This document shows, piece by piece, positions 43,925 to 52,775 of a stretch of DNA of 64,000 nucleotides. The position numbers and the translations under genes were made by a program. This DNA comes from Flavobacteriales bacterium (GTDB taxonomy: Bacteria; Bacteroidota; Bacteroidia; Flavobacteriales_F; PHOS-HE28). The stretch is taken from positions 62,001 to 126,000 of the forward strand of contig JACJZF010000008.1 in assembly GCA_020635725.1 (NCBI GenBank). Direction: 5' to 3'. Under the pieces are notes generated by a model that saw nothing but the letters and a program-made list of their open reading frames with translations, was not told the origin of the DNA and made no database searches. How positions within the stretch are numbered: position 1 is the first letter of the stretch; every line of letters starts with the position of its first letter.

Positions 43925-45307
43925 TCATCCTGCGCTGCTATTCGATAGGCGTGTGATCACCTCCGCGACCGTCATGGCTCCGCCCTTCTCACCAGCGCCC
44001 ATCTTCTTCAGCGTCACCACGCCTTCCTTCATCTCGGTCTCGCCCACAATGGCCACGTACGGGATGCCCTTCTTCTCGGCGTAAGTGAATTGCTTCGGCA
44101 GCTTCACCGCATCGGGGTAGAGCTCGGCAGCGATGCCGGCTTCGCGCACCAGGCGCAACAGTTTTAGGCAGTGCATGGCTTCCGCTTCACCGAAGTTCGC
44201 GAAGAGGAGCTTGGTGCTGCCGCCCAGCTCCGCGGGGAACTTGTCCGTCTCCAGCAGCACGTCGTAGATGCGATCGGCACCGAAGCTGATGCCCACGCCG
44301 CTCATGTTCTTCAGGCCGAAGATGCCCGTGAGATCGTCGTAGCGGCCGCCACCGCAGATGCTGCTCTGCAAACTTCCTTCAGCCGCCTTCACCTCGAAGA
44401 TGGCGCCGGTGTAGTAGTCGAGGCCGCGGGCGAGGGTCAAATCCCAAACGACCTCAAACTCAGGAACTCCACTCGCTGCGTTGCTCAACGCGGACTTGAT
44501 GTAATCCATCTCCTCCATACCCTTTAGTCCAACATCAATTTCTGCAGTTCGAAACTGCTCACGGAGCATTGCAGCATTGTGCCCAGCTGAGGTTGAAGCA
44601 CCGACAAGGGTCTCAATGAACGATTGAATCTGTTGAACTACCTGCGAATCGAATCCAGCCCGAGAAAGCTCAGCTACCACTCCCTCTACCCCAATCTTCT
44701 CGAGCTTATCCAATGCAGTCACGACTTCAATCGTTCGATTCTCAACCCCGAAAAGCTTGGATAGACCAAGTAGAACCTTCCTGTTGTTGATGCACAGCTT
44801 GACCTTGAGCCCCAGCATATCGAACACTTCGCGAATCAGTAGCACTAGCTCCACCTCGCTCAACAAGCTCGTGCTCCCGATCACATCCGCATCGCACTGG
44901 TAGAACTCGCGGTACCTCCCCTTCTGCGGACGATCAGCGCGCCACACGGGTTGAATCTGGTAGCGCTTGAAAGGGAAGTTGATCTCGTTCTGGTTCTGAA
45001 CCACGTAGCGCGCGAAGGGCACGGTGAGGTCGTAGCGCAGGGCTTCGGCAGCGAGGCTCTTGCTTCCTCCTTCAATGGCGCGGTCCAGTTCAGCGCCGCG
45101 CTTCAGGATCTTGAAGATGAGCCGGTCGCCCTCCTCGCCGTACTTGCCTGTGAGGGTCTCGAGGTTCTCCATGGCGGGGGTCTCCAGGGGCAGGTAGCCG
45201 TACTTCTGGAAGACCCGCTCGATGGTGCTGAAGATGTACTTGCGGCGGAGCATCTCCTCCGGACCGAAGTCGCGTGTGCCCTTAGGGATGGAAGGCTTGG
45301 TGGCCAT
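43925..45307 (-). CDS. hisS: Histidyl-tRNA synthetase
   Basis: Charges tRNA-His; class II synthetase. The 460-residue protein has the N-terminal PKGTRDFGPEEM, motif 2 with FYQCDADVIG, the histidine-specific LARGLDYYTG, motif 3 region CGGGRYDDL and a C-terminal anticodon-binding domain. The start is natural and a TACTTTCG box lies 31 bases upstream. Odd: bases about 44461-44820 (residues about 163-283, the insertion domain between motifs 2 and 3) are about 49% GC by hand count, against 62-67% in the flanking lines, with different codon choice. This suggests a mosaic gene. Confidence 0.96.
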   Translation of the reverse strand: MATKPSIPKGTRDFGPEEMLRRKYIFSTIERVFQKYGYLPLETPAMENLETLTGKYGEEGDRLIFKILKRGAELDRAIEGGSKSLAAEALRYDLTVPFARYVVQNQNEINFPFKRYQIQPVWRADRPQKGRYREFYQCDADVIGSTSLLSEVELVLLIREVFDMLGLKVKLCINNRKVLLGLSKLFGVENRTIEVVTALDKLEKIGVEGVVAELSRAGFDSQVVQQIQSFIETLVGASTSAGHNAAMLREQFRTAEIDVGLKGMEEMDYIKSALSNAASGVPEFEVVWDLTLARGLDYYTGAIFEVKAAEGSLQSSICGGGRYDDLTGIFGLKNMSGVGISFGADRIYDVLLETDKFPAELGGSTKLLFANFGEAEAMHCLKLLRLVREAGIAAELYPDAVKLPKQFTYAEKKGIPYVAIVGETEMKEGVVTLKKMGAGEKGGAMTVAEVITRLSNSSAG

Positions 45308-45338
45308 GCGTCATTGTCCCGTCTCTAACGGGAGGCCG

Positions 45339-45346
45339 CGAAAGTA
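45339..45346 (-). promoter_or_regulatory. Promoter -7 box for hisS
   Basis: TACTTTCG on the minus strand, 31 bases before the hisS ATG; one base away from TAnnTTTG. Confidence 0.45.
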
Positions 45347-45379
45347 GCCCTGGCGCACTGACCGGGAAGAAGCGGGCCC

Positions 45380-45706
45380 TCAGCCCACCTCCTCCACCGT
45401 CGCTTCCGACGCGTTGCGCTTCACGCTGTCGATGCCACCATCGCGGCTTTGTGCGCTGCTGTACACCTGGCTGGTGCCGATCACCTGGCCGTTGCCCGCC
45501 TTCAGGTTGAAGCTGAAGCCCACTGCGCTCTCCTTGCGCTCATAGCGCGCATCATCTTCGGCGTTGGCGCGCACGCTGGTGATGCCATTCTCCACGCCGC
45601 TTTTGGCCGCATAGCCCTCGCTGCTGAGGATGATCTCTCCATTGCCGGCTTTGAGCCGGAAGCGGAACTCTCCCGCTTTGTCCTTGTACACTTCGAATTT
45701 GCCCAT
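45380..45706 (-). CDS. YegP-like DUF1508 protein
   Basis: A 108-residue protein made of two DUF1508 repeats. The first is KFEVYKDKAGEFRFRLKAGN with ILSSEGYAAK; the second is GFSFNLKAGNGQVIGTSQVY. Each is a short beta-hairpin-plus-helix unit that dimerises in the family. The function of YegP-like proteins is unknown. The ATG at 45706 gives the expected length. It sits upstream of hisS on the same strand, with its own short leader. Confidence 0.92.
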   Translation of the reverse strand: MGKFEVYKDKAGEFRFRLKAGNGEIILSSEGYAAKSGVENGITSVRANAEDDARYERKESAVGFSFNLKAGNGQVIGTSQVYSSAQSRDGGIDSVKRNASEATVEEVG

Positions 45707-45788
45707 CGCGTTGGGGTTTATAGGTTCAAGGCTGGACAAGGTACGCATGGCGCGCTGGGACGTCGGCCTACATCGCGACCTTCGCCCC

Positions 45789-46274
45789 ATGGCCTCCCTT
45801 GATCACGACCCGATCCCGAGCAGCACGCTCACCATCCGCTTCCAGGACTGCGATCCGTTCAATCACCTGAACAACGGCCGCTACGTCGATTACTTCCTCA
45901 ACGCGCGGGAGGACCACCTGCTGGAGCACTACGGCCTCGACATCTACCGGATCGCACGGGAGACCGGCCAATGCTGGGTGGTGAGCACGAGCCAAGTGGC
46001 CTACCTGCGGCCGGCCTTCACCATGGAGAAGGTGGTGATCGAGACGCAATTGATCGCCTGGAGCAGCAAGCACGTGAGCGTTGAGATGCGCATGTGGGAT
46101 GCGCAGAAGAGCACCTTGAAATCGCTATGCTGGATGAGCTTCGTGCACTTCGACCTGCGCACGAACAAGGTGCGCGAGCACGACGACAACTACATCGCCC
46201 TCTTCAAGCAGGTGCACCGGCCGGTGACCGAGACCAGCTTCGAGCAGCGTGTGGCCGCGCTGAAGCGCGCCTAG
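45789..46274 (+). CDS. Acyl-CoA thioesterase (4HBT hotdog fold)
   Basis: A 161-residue hotdog-fold thioesterase. The catalytic region is QDCDPFNHLNNGRYVDYFLNA, in which the Asp and the HLNN helix match 4-hydroxybenzoyl-CoA-thioesterase-like enzymes. It probably hydrolyses a cytosolic acyl-CoA; the chain length is unknown. The ATG at 45789 is preferred to longer upstream frames that overlap the YegP promoter. It overlaps the stop of the convergent repeat protein gene by four bases. Confidence 0.88.
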   Translation: MASLDHDPIPSSTLTIRFQDCDPFNHLNNGRYVDYFLNAREDHLLEHYGLDIYRIARETGQCWVVSTSQVAYLRPAFTMEKVVIETQLIAWSSKHVSVEMRMWDAQKSTLKSLCWMSFVHFDLRTNKVREHDDNYIALFKQVHRPVTETSFEQRVAALKRA

Positions 46275-46684
46275 TCGAAGCTGAAGAAGAACCAGTGCAC
46301 GGCGGCCCATTCCTTCGGGATGCCGCTGGCGTAGCCGATCGTGCTGCGCGATGCGTTCTCCACACGGCCGTCGGCATTCACGTAACCGATGGTGCCGCGC
46401 GATGCATTCTCCACGCGCCCATCGCGGTTCACATAGCCCACCGTGCTGCGGCTCGCGTTCTCGATGCGACCATCGGCATTGATGTACCCGATGGTGCTGC
46501 GCGAGGTGTTCTCGATGCGGCCATCGGCGTTGATATAGCCCACGGTGCGGCGTGATGCATCCTCGATCCGTCCGTCGGCGTTGATGTAACCGGTGGTGCT
46601 GCGCGAGGCATTCTCGATGCGCTGGGCGTGCGCAGCGATGGAGAGAAGGCAGAGCAGGGCGAGGAGATGATGACGCATGAGCAA
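46271..46684 (-). CDS. Secreted 17-residue-repeat protein (resembles '5-fold beta-flower' proteins)
   Basis: A 137-residue secreted protein. After the signal peptide (ends HAQ) there are six near-identical units of 17 residues with consensus RIENASRSTIGYINADG, then GIPKEWAAVHWFFFSFD. Each unit would make a beta hairpin, so the whole may form a small closed beta ring. It resembles proteins that I recall being named 5-fold beta-flower; the name is from memory. The C-terminal 'IPKEWAA' plus an aromatic tail seems to be a family mark. Function unknown. The start could be the ATG at 46684 or 46678. Confidence 0.75.
   Translation of the reverse strand: MLMRHHLLALLCLLSIAAHAQRIENASRSTTGYINADGRIEDASRRTVGYINADGRIENTSRSTIGYINADGRIENASRSTVGYVNRDGRVENASRGTIGYVNADGRVENASRSTIGYASGIPKEWAAVHWFFFSFD
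46328..46621 (-). repeat. Six tandem 51-bp repeats coding for 17-residue units
   Basis: The repeats lie inside the CDS 46271-46684 and encode RIEN-type units. DNA copies are similar but not identical, with most changes synonymous or conservative (Ile/Val, Asn/Asp), so the array has been kept by selection rather than made by a very recent expansion. Confidence 0.75.
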
Positions 46685-46782
46685 ACGGTCGGTGCCGCGT
46701 AAAGATCGATCCGTGTTACGTCCGTGGTCCGTTTCGAGCCGGGCCGATGCAACCGAAAGCCAGGAGGCGCCGTCATGGAAGC

Positions 46783-48771
46783 ATGCCCTTCCTGACCTCT
46801 CCCAGCGGCTGCATCGCCCTGTTCTCCATGCTGTTGGCGACCGGCGTATCCGCGCAATGCGGCACCGTGTCCAACGCCGCGCCCTACGTGTTCGATGCGC
46901 CCGAAGGCATCGTGGAACGCGGCGGCGGCCCCGTGATCATCCCCACGCTGGTGCATGTGCATTACAATCCCACGCTCTTCCCGATCACGCCCGACCGCAT
47001 CGCCGACGCCATCGACCGGTGCAACACCTACATGCGCGCGCAGAACGAAGACATCGGCGAGGTGCACCCCGATTTCCAGGGCCTCATCGGCGACCTGGGC
47101 GTGGAGCTGCGGCTGGCCACGATCGATGCGAACGGCCAATGCACCAGCGGCATCGTCTACCACTGGCACGCCGACCCCTACGAGCAATACGACGTGTGGT
47201 CCTACGGCCAGAACACGGCGAGTTACCTGAACATCCATGTGAGCCCCGGCATCAACTCCTGGACGATCGTGCCCTCACCCGGCTTTCCCGTGAGCGGCGA
47301 CCCCGGCGACGGCATCTTCTACACCACCTATGACGCGCAGTTCCGGCCCGAGCTGCTCGCGCACGAGGTGGGGCATTGGCTCGGCCTCTACCACACCTTC
47401 GGCCAGACCAACACCAGCGCGGTGGAATGCGGCGATGATTGGATCGCCGACACGCCGATCACCAAGGGCAGTGCCGTGGGCAGCTGCGACCAGAGCCTGA
47501 GCGAATGCACGCCGGGCGTGATCGAGAACGTGGATAACCACATGGATTACTCGCTCTGCGGGAAGATGTTCACGCAAGGGCAGGCCGCGCACGTGGGCAG
47601 CATCGCCATGAACCCGGAGACCGCACGCTATCCCTTGCACCAGCCCGCCAACCTCGACGCCACCGGCGTGCTCCTCACCCCGACATGCGCCATGGAGCAC
47701 TGGGCCTGGCATCGCAGCTTCCCCGGCTGCGACAGCACGCGCGTGGAGTACTACGCCCTGGCCAGCGGCCGTGTGCCCGACAGCGTGCGCTGGGTCTTCC
47801 CCGGCGGTTCACCGATGAGCACGACGGAGACGCTCGCGCAAATCCACTACACAAGCTCCGGACTCTACACGGCACAGCTCACGAGCTGCATCGATGGCAG
47901 CTGCACCACCATCGACTATCCCGTTCAGGTGGACGTGAACCAGGCCGGCGCCAACGGGCTGCCGCTCATCACCGCGCTGCCCTTCCGCGAGGATTTCGAG
48001 GATGGCTTCACGCTGCCCCAGCCCCATATGCATGTGCTGGACGACGGCACGCCTACGTGGCAGCCCTACGGCCAGAACGGCTTCGCCAGCGGCAACAGCC
48101 TGTACGTCCCGGCCGAAGCGCTCACGGAGAATGACACCTGCGACCTGGTCATCGGCAACTTCGACTTCAGCCAGCTCACGCTGCCGACCTTCTCGGTGAA
48201 GGTGGCCGCCACGCAATACAACATGGGCTCCTGGCACACTTTGGAGCTGCGCTTCCGCGAATTGTGCAGCACCACCTTCAGCACGGGCGCATGGGCCATC
48301 TGGCAGTTGAACGAGATGAATGTGCCCAACAGCGGCAGCGGATTCGCGCCGACAGCCGATGACCAGTGGGTGACGCTCTCCGCGGAATTCCCGGTGTGGA
48401 CGCAATCGACGCGCGCCGAGCTCGTGCTGCGGCTGCGTCGTCCGTCGATGCCCGCCAGCTTCACGCCGGAGGGCTTCTGGATCGACGACGTGCGACTGGG
48501 CGACCCCGAGATAGCGACCTCGGTGAGCGCTATGGAATCGAACGGCTTCAGCATCGCACCCAATCCGGCGGACAACATGGTGATCGTGCGCGGGACAGCA
48601 GGCGGCACCGCGACGCTTCACGCGTATGATGCCACGGGCCGATCCATGCTGCAGATGCGCATCACCGACACGACCGAGCACCTCGATGTGAGTACGTGGC
48701 CGAGCGGCATCTACCTGCTGCGCATCACCAGCGCGATTGGCGAGCAGTGCGTGCGCCTGGTGGTGGAATGA
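46783..48771 (+). CDS. M43 (pappalysin-like) metalloprotease with T9SS type A sorting domain
   Basis: A 662-residue secreted zinc protease. Signal peptide ends in GVSAQ from the ATG at 46783 (an earlier in-frame ATG at 46747 gives a less typical start). The catalytic motif HEVGHWLGLYH supplies His194, His198 and His204 with Glu195 as the base, and the Met-turn is in NHMDYSLCG. A PKD-like segment (DSVRWVFPGGSPM), then a MAM-like beta region, follow. The C-terminal ~75 residues (FSIAPNPADNMVIV, YDATGRSML, WPSGIYLL) are a type A T9SS tail. Confidence 0.92.
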   Translation: MPFLTSPSGCIALFSMLLATGVSAQCGTVSNAAPYVFDAPEGIVERGGGPVIIPTLVHVHYNPTLFPITPDRIADAIDRCNTYMRAQNEDIGEVHPDFQGLIGDLGVELRLATIDANGQCTSGIVYHWHADPYEQYDVWSYGQNTASYLNIHVSPGINSWTIVPSPGFPVSGDPGDGIFYTTYDAQFRPELLAHEVGHWLGLYHTFGQTNTSAVECGDDWIADTPITKGSAVGSCDQSLSECTPGVIENVDNHMDYSLCGKMFTQGQAAHVGSIAMNPETARYPLHQPANLDATGVLLTPTCAMEHWAWHRSFPGCDSTRVEYYALASGRVPDSVRWVFPGGSPMSTTETLAQIHYTSSGLYTAQLTSCIDGSCTTIDYPVQVDVNQAGANGLPLITALPFREDFEDGFTLPQPHMHVLDDGTPTWQPYGQNGFASGNSLYVPAEALTENDTCDLVIGNFDFSQLTLPTFSVKVAATQYNMGSWHTLELRFRELCSTTFSTGAWAIWQLNEMNVPNSGSGFAPTADDQWVTLSAEFPVWTQSTRAELVLRLRRPSMPASFTPEGFWIDDVRLGDPEIATSVSAMESNGFSIAPNPADNMVIVRGTAGGTATLHAYDATGRSMLQMRITDTTEHLDVSTWPSGIYLLRITSAIGEQCVRLVVE

Positions 48772-48775
48772 AGAC

Positions 48776-49774
48776 CTATTCCTTCACGAATCGCGAGGAA
48801 GCGATACCGGCAACGCCGACCACCCGGATGGTATAGGCCCCGGCTGGCAGGGAGGCGATGGGCCACACGCTGCTTGACGCTTGTACACGTTCACGCCTGA
48901 CCGTGCGTCCTGCCGCATCCATGATCTGAAGCTCTGATCCGATGAGCCGCTCCGCCGCGATCAAGGTGATGGCATCCGCGCCGACGGTGACGCGCACCTC
49001 TTCCTCGCCCTCGCCAATGCCCGTGGTGAGCGAGGTGCTGCGGAAGCTGAAGGCCTCGAGGAAGACGCCGCTGTCGAAGACATTATCGGCCACATCGGCG
49101 ATGGCCACCTTGAAGTGGTACACGTCATCGGGCGATACCACCGCGAATGCCGTGAGGCTGGTGGTGAAGCCGTCGTAGGCCACGAATTGCCCGGGTGGCA
49201 CCAGGTTGTCGTGGAAATAAGACGCGTTCACATCCGCGTTCACATTGTTGATGGCCACGGGCGTGCCATCGGGCAATGCGGCCACATTGGTGGGGGTAGG
49301 ATAACCAGGGCCGGTGATCCAGATCGCGAACACGTCGTTGAAGGCGCTCCCGACGAAATCGGGGTATTCTTCGCTGCCGAAGCTGAAGTTGAAGAGCAGG
49401 GTGTCGCCGAGCGGAATACAATCGAACTCGAGCCTGCAGGCATCCTGCGTGAGCCCGTTCACCATTACCGCGGCATCGAGGTCGGCATCACCTAGACCGC
49501 CGATTCCTTCTGAAGCGAACATGCCCACCGGATAGGCGATGTAGTCGGCCCGACCGGTGGTGAGCAGAAGCCCCTCACTGATCTCCAGCTCGGAATCGCC
49601 GGTGAAATGGCCCATGGCCCACGGCGCGCAATGCACCGACACATTCTGTATGCTCACGTTGAGCCCTTCGAGCAATTGCGCGATCTCGGGCACGCTCAGG
49701 CTGTCGGTGACGGTGAGCTGGGCCGAAGCCGGAAGGACGAGCGCGGAGAAGGCGAAAGCGGAGACGTGTTTCAT
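48776..49774 (-). CDS. Choice-of-anchor L protein with T9SS type A sorting domain
   Basis: A 332-residue secreted protein with a signal peptide (MKHVSAFAFSALVLPASAQ). The choice-of-anchor L domain (about 20-245) shows GLLLTTGRADY, the typical FSFGSEEYPDFVG and NDVFAIWITGPG. The C-terminal ~75 residues (LQIMDAAGRTVRRE, LPAGAYTIRV) are a T9SS type A tail. Binding target unknown. It is convergent with the M43 protease (4-bp gap), and a 7-9-7 dyad lies upstream of its start. Confidence 0.88.
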   Translation of the reverse strand: MKHVSAFAFSALVLPASAQLTVTDSLSVPEIAQLLEGLNVSIQNVSVHCAPWAMGHFTGDSELEISEGLLLTTGRADYIAYPVGMFASEGIGGLGDADLDAAVMVNGLTQDACRLEFDCIPLGDTLLFNFSFGSEEYPDFVGSAFNDVFAIWITGPGYPTPTNVAALPDGTPVAINNVNADVNASYFHDNLVPPGQFVAYDGFTTSLTAFAVVSPDDVYHFKVAIADVADNVFDSGVFLEAFSFRSTSLTTGIGEGEEEVRVTVGADAITLIAAERLIGSELQIMDAAGRTVRRERVQASSSVWPIASLPAGAYTIRVVGVAGIASSRFVKE

Positions 49775-49783
49775 TGCCGAGCT

Positions 49784-49806
49784 GCTTAGGAAACGTGAAC
49801 CTAAGC
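49784..49806. promoter_or_regulatory. Dyad upstream of the choice-of-anchor L gene
   Basis: A perfect inverted repeat GCTTAGG-N9-CCTAAGC begins nine bases upstream of the ATG at 49774 and overlaps a possible -7 box (TAGGTTCA on the minus strand). It could be an operator or a short 5' hairpin. Confidence 0.4.
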
Positions 49807-50049
49807 AAACTCGCCGTGAACGTGGGCCTCGCATACCCCCGGAAACAGCGGGACCGCCCGCTCTTGGAGTGGACGGCCCGCCGACCAGAACGTACCCACC
49901 TCGCGGTGGGCCTTCGCTCAGGACAAGGGTACGCCGACCCCGTGTGGAAAGGTGCGCCGCGGCACGCCTATCCGAGGAACGGATATACAGGTCCAAGGAA
50001 CGTGTGGGGCAACGTGCCCGAACTTCGCACGGTCATTGCCAGCGCGACC

Positions 50050-50775
50050 ATGCGACTGTTCTCCCCCCTGCTCTTGCACGTGCTCCTGCTCCTGTCGGTG
50101 CTGTTGCCCATGGCCTCGCGGGCGCAGCACCTCACGTACAATGAATGGATGCACCGATCGCTGACGGACATCCGCCTGCAGCCGCGCTACGGCGAACATC
50201 GGAAGACAGCCGCGCAGCAACAGAGCGACTCGGCTTTCCGCGCCGCCACGCTGATCGTTGACAGCGTGCCGCGCTCGGCCTCGCAACGCGTGATCGACCA
50301 CGGCTTCCATCTGCTCGGGCAGGGCGACCTCACGCATGCCATGTACCGCTTCAACCAAGGCTGGCTGGTGGACAGCACCAATGCCGAGGCCTATTGGGCA
50401 TATGGCGCCTTCTTCATGGAACTCGACCGTCCCGCCGTGGCGATGCAATGGATGCGGCAGGGTCTCGCGCTGGACAGCGCCAACACGCACCTGCTCACCG
50501 GCATGGCCACCGCGGCGCTGGCCGAGGAGCATGCGATGCGCCCACTGGACGCCTCACGCGCGGACGACCTGATGAACGCCGCGCTGGCGTTGCTGCAGCG
50601 CTCCTACGCCATCGACCCGAAGGACCCCGGCACCGTGCGCCGACTCACCCTCTGCCACGCGCAGCGCAATGAATGCGACGAGGCCTGGCGTTATTACGAT
50701 GAGCTGCGCGAACAGGCACCCAACGAAGCGGACACCGACCTCGCGCGGCTGCTCCGTTCGAAGTGCCCGCACTGA
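50050..50775 (+). CDS. Secreted TPR-like protein, paralogue of 52776-53498
   Basis: A 241-residue exported protein with a signal peptide ending SRAQ. It begins HLTYNEWMHRSLTDIRLQPRYG and then has TPR-like helices (MYRFNQGWLVDSTNAEAYW, GLALDSANTHLL, SYAIDPKDPGTVRRL) and a Cys pair near LCHAQRNECDEAW. The order of these segments matches the gene at 52776-53498 (SFDEWYARADQDPYLKPRFG and HRFNEAWLAM). They flank the choice-of-anchor B gene and may act together with it. Role unknown. The upstream 275 bp contains overlapping hairpins (49891-49933). Confidence 0.75.
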   Translation: MRLFSPLLLHVLLLLSVLLPMASRAQHLTYNEWMHRSLTDIRLQPRYGEHRKTAAQQQSDSAFRAATLIVDSVPRSASQRVIDHGFHLLGQGDLTHAMYRFNQGWLVDSTNAEAYWAYGAFFMELDRPAVAMQWMRQGLALDSANTHLLTGMATAALAEEHAMRPLDASRADDLMNAALALLQRSYAIDPKDPGTVRRLTLCHAQRNECDEAWRYYDELREQAPNEADTDLARLLRSKCPH

Positions 50776-50793
50776 CGTTTCGCGCGCGACCGG

Positions 50794-50801
50794 TACCTTG
50801 G
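50794..50801 (+). promoter_or_regulatory. Promoter -7 box for the choice-of-anchor B gene
   Basis: TACCTTGG lies 19 bases before the ATG at 50821. Confidence 0.35.
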
Positions 50802-50820
50802 GCTTCCTCAGCCCTCACCC

Positions 50821-52728
50821 ATGCGCCTCCATCTGCTTCCGCTTCTAGCCCTGCCCTTCACGCTGCACGCGCAGACCCCCTGCGTGAACGGTTTCGCCGG
50901 CCCCTACCCCTGCAGCAACATCGACCTCATGGCCAGCATGTCGCTCGCGCAGCTGGGCACGGTGACCAACGTAGCCGACCTCTGGGGCTGGACCGATCCG
51001 CTCGATGGCACGGAGTACGCCATCGTGGGCGGTCGCACCGGCACCAGCTTCGTTGATATCAGCAACCCCACGGCACCGGTGCTCACCGGGTTCCTGCCCG
51101 CGCATAATAACGTGAGCTCGCTCTGGCGCGATGTGGACACCCACGGCAACTGGTGCTTCATCGGCAGCGAGGCCGCCGGCCATGGCCTCCAGGTCTTCGA
51201 CCTCACGCGCCTGCGCAACGTCACCACGCCGCCGCAGACCTTCACCGAGGACGCGCACTACAACGGCTTCGGCAACAGCCACTCCATCTTCGTTGACAAG
51301 ACCGAGCCCTACGTGTACGTGGTGGGCTCAAACCAGGCCAATGGCGGGCTCTTCATCGTGAACGTGAGCAATCCGCTCGCGCCCACCTTAGCCGGCACCT
51401 TCCCTTTCGAGGGCTACATCCATGAGAACACGGTGTTCGATTACCACGGTCCCGATACCGAGCATGTGGGCAAGCGCATCTGCTTCAACTTCCACATCAA
51501 CGCCAACGACCGCGTGACCATCGTGGACGTGACCGACAAGACCGACATCAACCTGATCAGCACCACGCCCGCCTATACCGGCCCGAGCCTCTGCCACCAG
51601 GGCTGGCTCACCGAGGACCATCGCTACCTGCTCATGAACGACGAGGGCGACGAGCAACTCTACAACTACAACACGCGCACCCACATCTTCAATGTGCAGG
51701 ACCTCGACGCGCCCGTGTACATCGGCTACTTCAGCGGACCGAACCCGAGCTTCGATCACAACCTCTACACCCATCAGGGCCTGGTATGGGAAGCGAACTA
51801 CACCAGCGGGCTGCACATCCTCGACGCGGCCAACGTGAGCAGCGGAACACTGAGCCTGGCCGCCTCCTTCGATACCTACACCGCCAACAACGGCAAGTCA
51901 TACAACGGCGCCTGGGGCAACTACCCCTACTTCGCCAGCGGCAACGTGATCGTGAGCAGCTATGGCGAGGGCCTCTTCATCCTGAAGCCGCGCCTCTCGC
52001 TGCGCATGCGGGCCTTGCTCGAAGGACCATTCACCACGGCCACCGACCTCATGCACGACTCGTTGCGGGTGAAAGGCCTGCTGCCGCTGACCGAACCATA
52101 CACCGCGCTGGGGTACACGCACGTGGGCGGCGGCGGCGAGAGCATGGCCGCTTCGGTGCTCACCGCCACAGGCGACGACGCCATCGTGGACTGGGTGGTG
52201 CTGGAACTGCGCGACGCCACCGATCCGAGCATCATCCGCGCGACGCGCAGCGCCTTGATCCAACGCGACGGCGACATCGTGGGCACCGATGGCACGTCGC
52301 CGGTGCAGTTCAGCCTGAAGCCAGGTCCCTATCATGTGGCCGTGCGCCACCGCAACCACTTCGGCGCCATGACCGCCGCGCCCGTGGATGTGAGCGTGGC
52401 CGTTCGCAGCTACGACCTGAGTGATGGCAGCACGAGCACCTATGGCACGGAAGCGATGAAGACCATCGGGGGACGACGCGCGCTGTGGTCCGGCAACAGC
52501 TGGGTGGATGAGCAACTGCGGTACGTGGGCGAGGAGAACGACCGCGACCCCATCCTGCTGGCCGTAGGCGGATTGGTGCCGACCGCCACCGTCACCGGGT
52601 ACCTGCTCACCGACGTGAACATGGACGGGCAGGTGCGTTACGTGGGCGAGCGCAACGACCGAGATCCGATCCTCGTGAACATCGGCGGTAATGTGCCTAC
52701 GGCCACGAGGACGGAACAATTGCCCTAG
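50821..52728 (+). CDS. Choice-of-anchor B protein with NDRDPIL C-terminal module
   Basis: A 635-residue secreted protein. Signal peptide ends LHAQ. Residues about 20-390 form the choice-of-anchor B/LVIVD propeller with GRTGTSFVDISNPTAPV, WRDVDTHGNWCFIGSEA and YVVGSNQANGGLFIVNVSNP. From about residue 392 to the end there is a second module: LLEGPF, LTEPYTALGYTHVGGGGE, DAIVDWVVLELRD, SALIQRDGDIV, AVRHRNHFGAMTA, and two copies of 'RYVGExNDRDPIL' with DVNMDGQ before the second. The same module ends the protein at 60831-62600. The usual T9SS type A/B tail is missing. Confidence 0.9.
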   Translation: MRLHLLPLLALPFTLHAQTPCVNGFAGPYPCSNIDLMASMSLAQLGTVTNVADLWGWTDPLDGTEYAIVGGRTGTSFVDISNPTAPVLTGFLPAHNNVSSLWRDVDTHGNWCFIGSEAAGHGLQVFDLTRLRNVTTPPQTFTEDAHYNGFGNSHSIFVDKTEPYVYVVGSNQANGGLFIVNVSNPLAPTLAGTFPFEGYIHENTVFDYHGPDTEHVGKRICFNFHINANDRVTIVDVTDKTDINLISTTPAYTGPSLCHQGWLTEDHRYLLMNDEGDEQLYNYNTRTHIFNVQDLDAPVYIGYFSGPNPSFDHNLYTHQGLVWEANYTSGLHILDAANVSSGTLSLAASFDTYTANNGKSYNGAWGNYPYFASGNVIVSSYGEGLFILKPRLSLRMRALLEGPFTTATDLMHDSLRVKGLLPLTEPYTALGYTHVGGGGESMAASVLTATGDDAIVDWVVLELRDATDPSIIRATRSALIQRDGDIVGTDGTSPVQFSLKPGPYHVAVRHRNHFGAMTAAPVDVSVAVRSYDLSDGSTSTYGTEAMKTIGGRRALWSGNSWVDEQLRYVGEENDRDPILLAVGGLVPTATVTGYLLTDVNMDGQVRYVGERNDRDPILVNIGGNVPTATRTEQLP

Positions 52729-52775
52729 TACACATGGCCCGATCCTTGCCATCTTCGCCTCGAACAACCTCGACC

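Noticed and set aside
46328..46621. Possible CRISPR array (regular 51-bp repeats)
   Set aside because: There are no unique spacers; the repeats are contiguous, in frame and encode a 17-residue protein unit after a signal peptide.
49774..50049. N-terminal extension of the TPR gene at 50050
   Set aside because: The upstream frame encodes Arg/Pro-rich residues over an intergenic region with hairpins, and a clean signal peptide begins at 50050.
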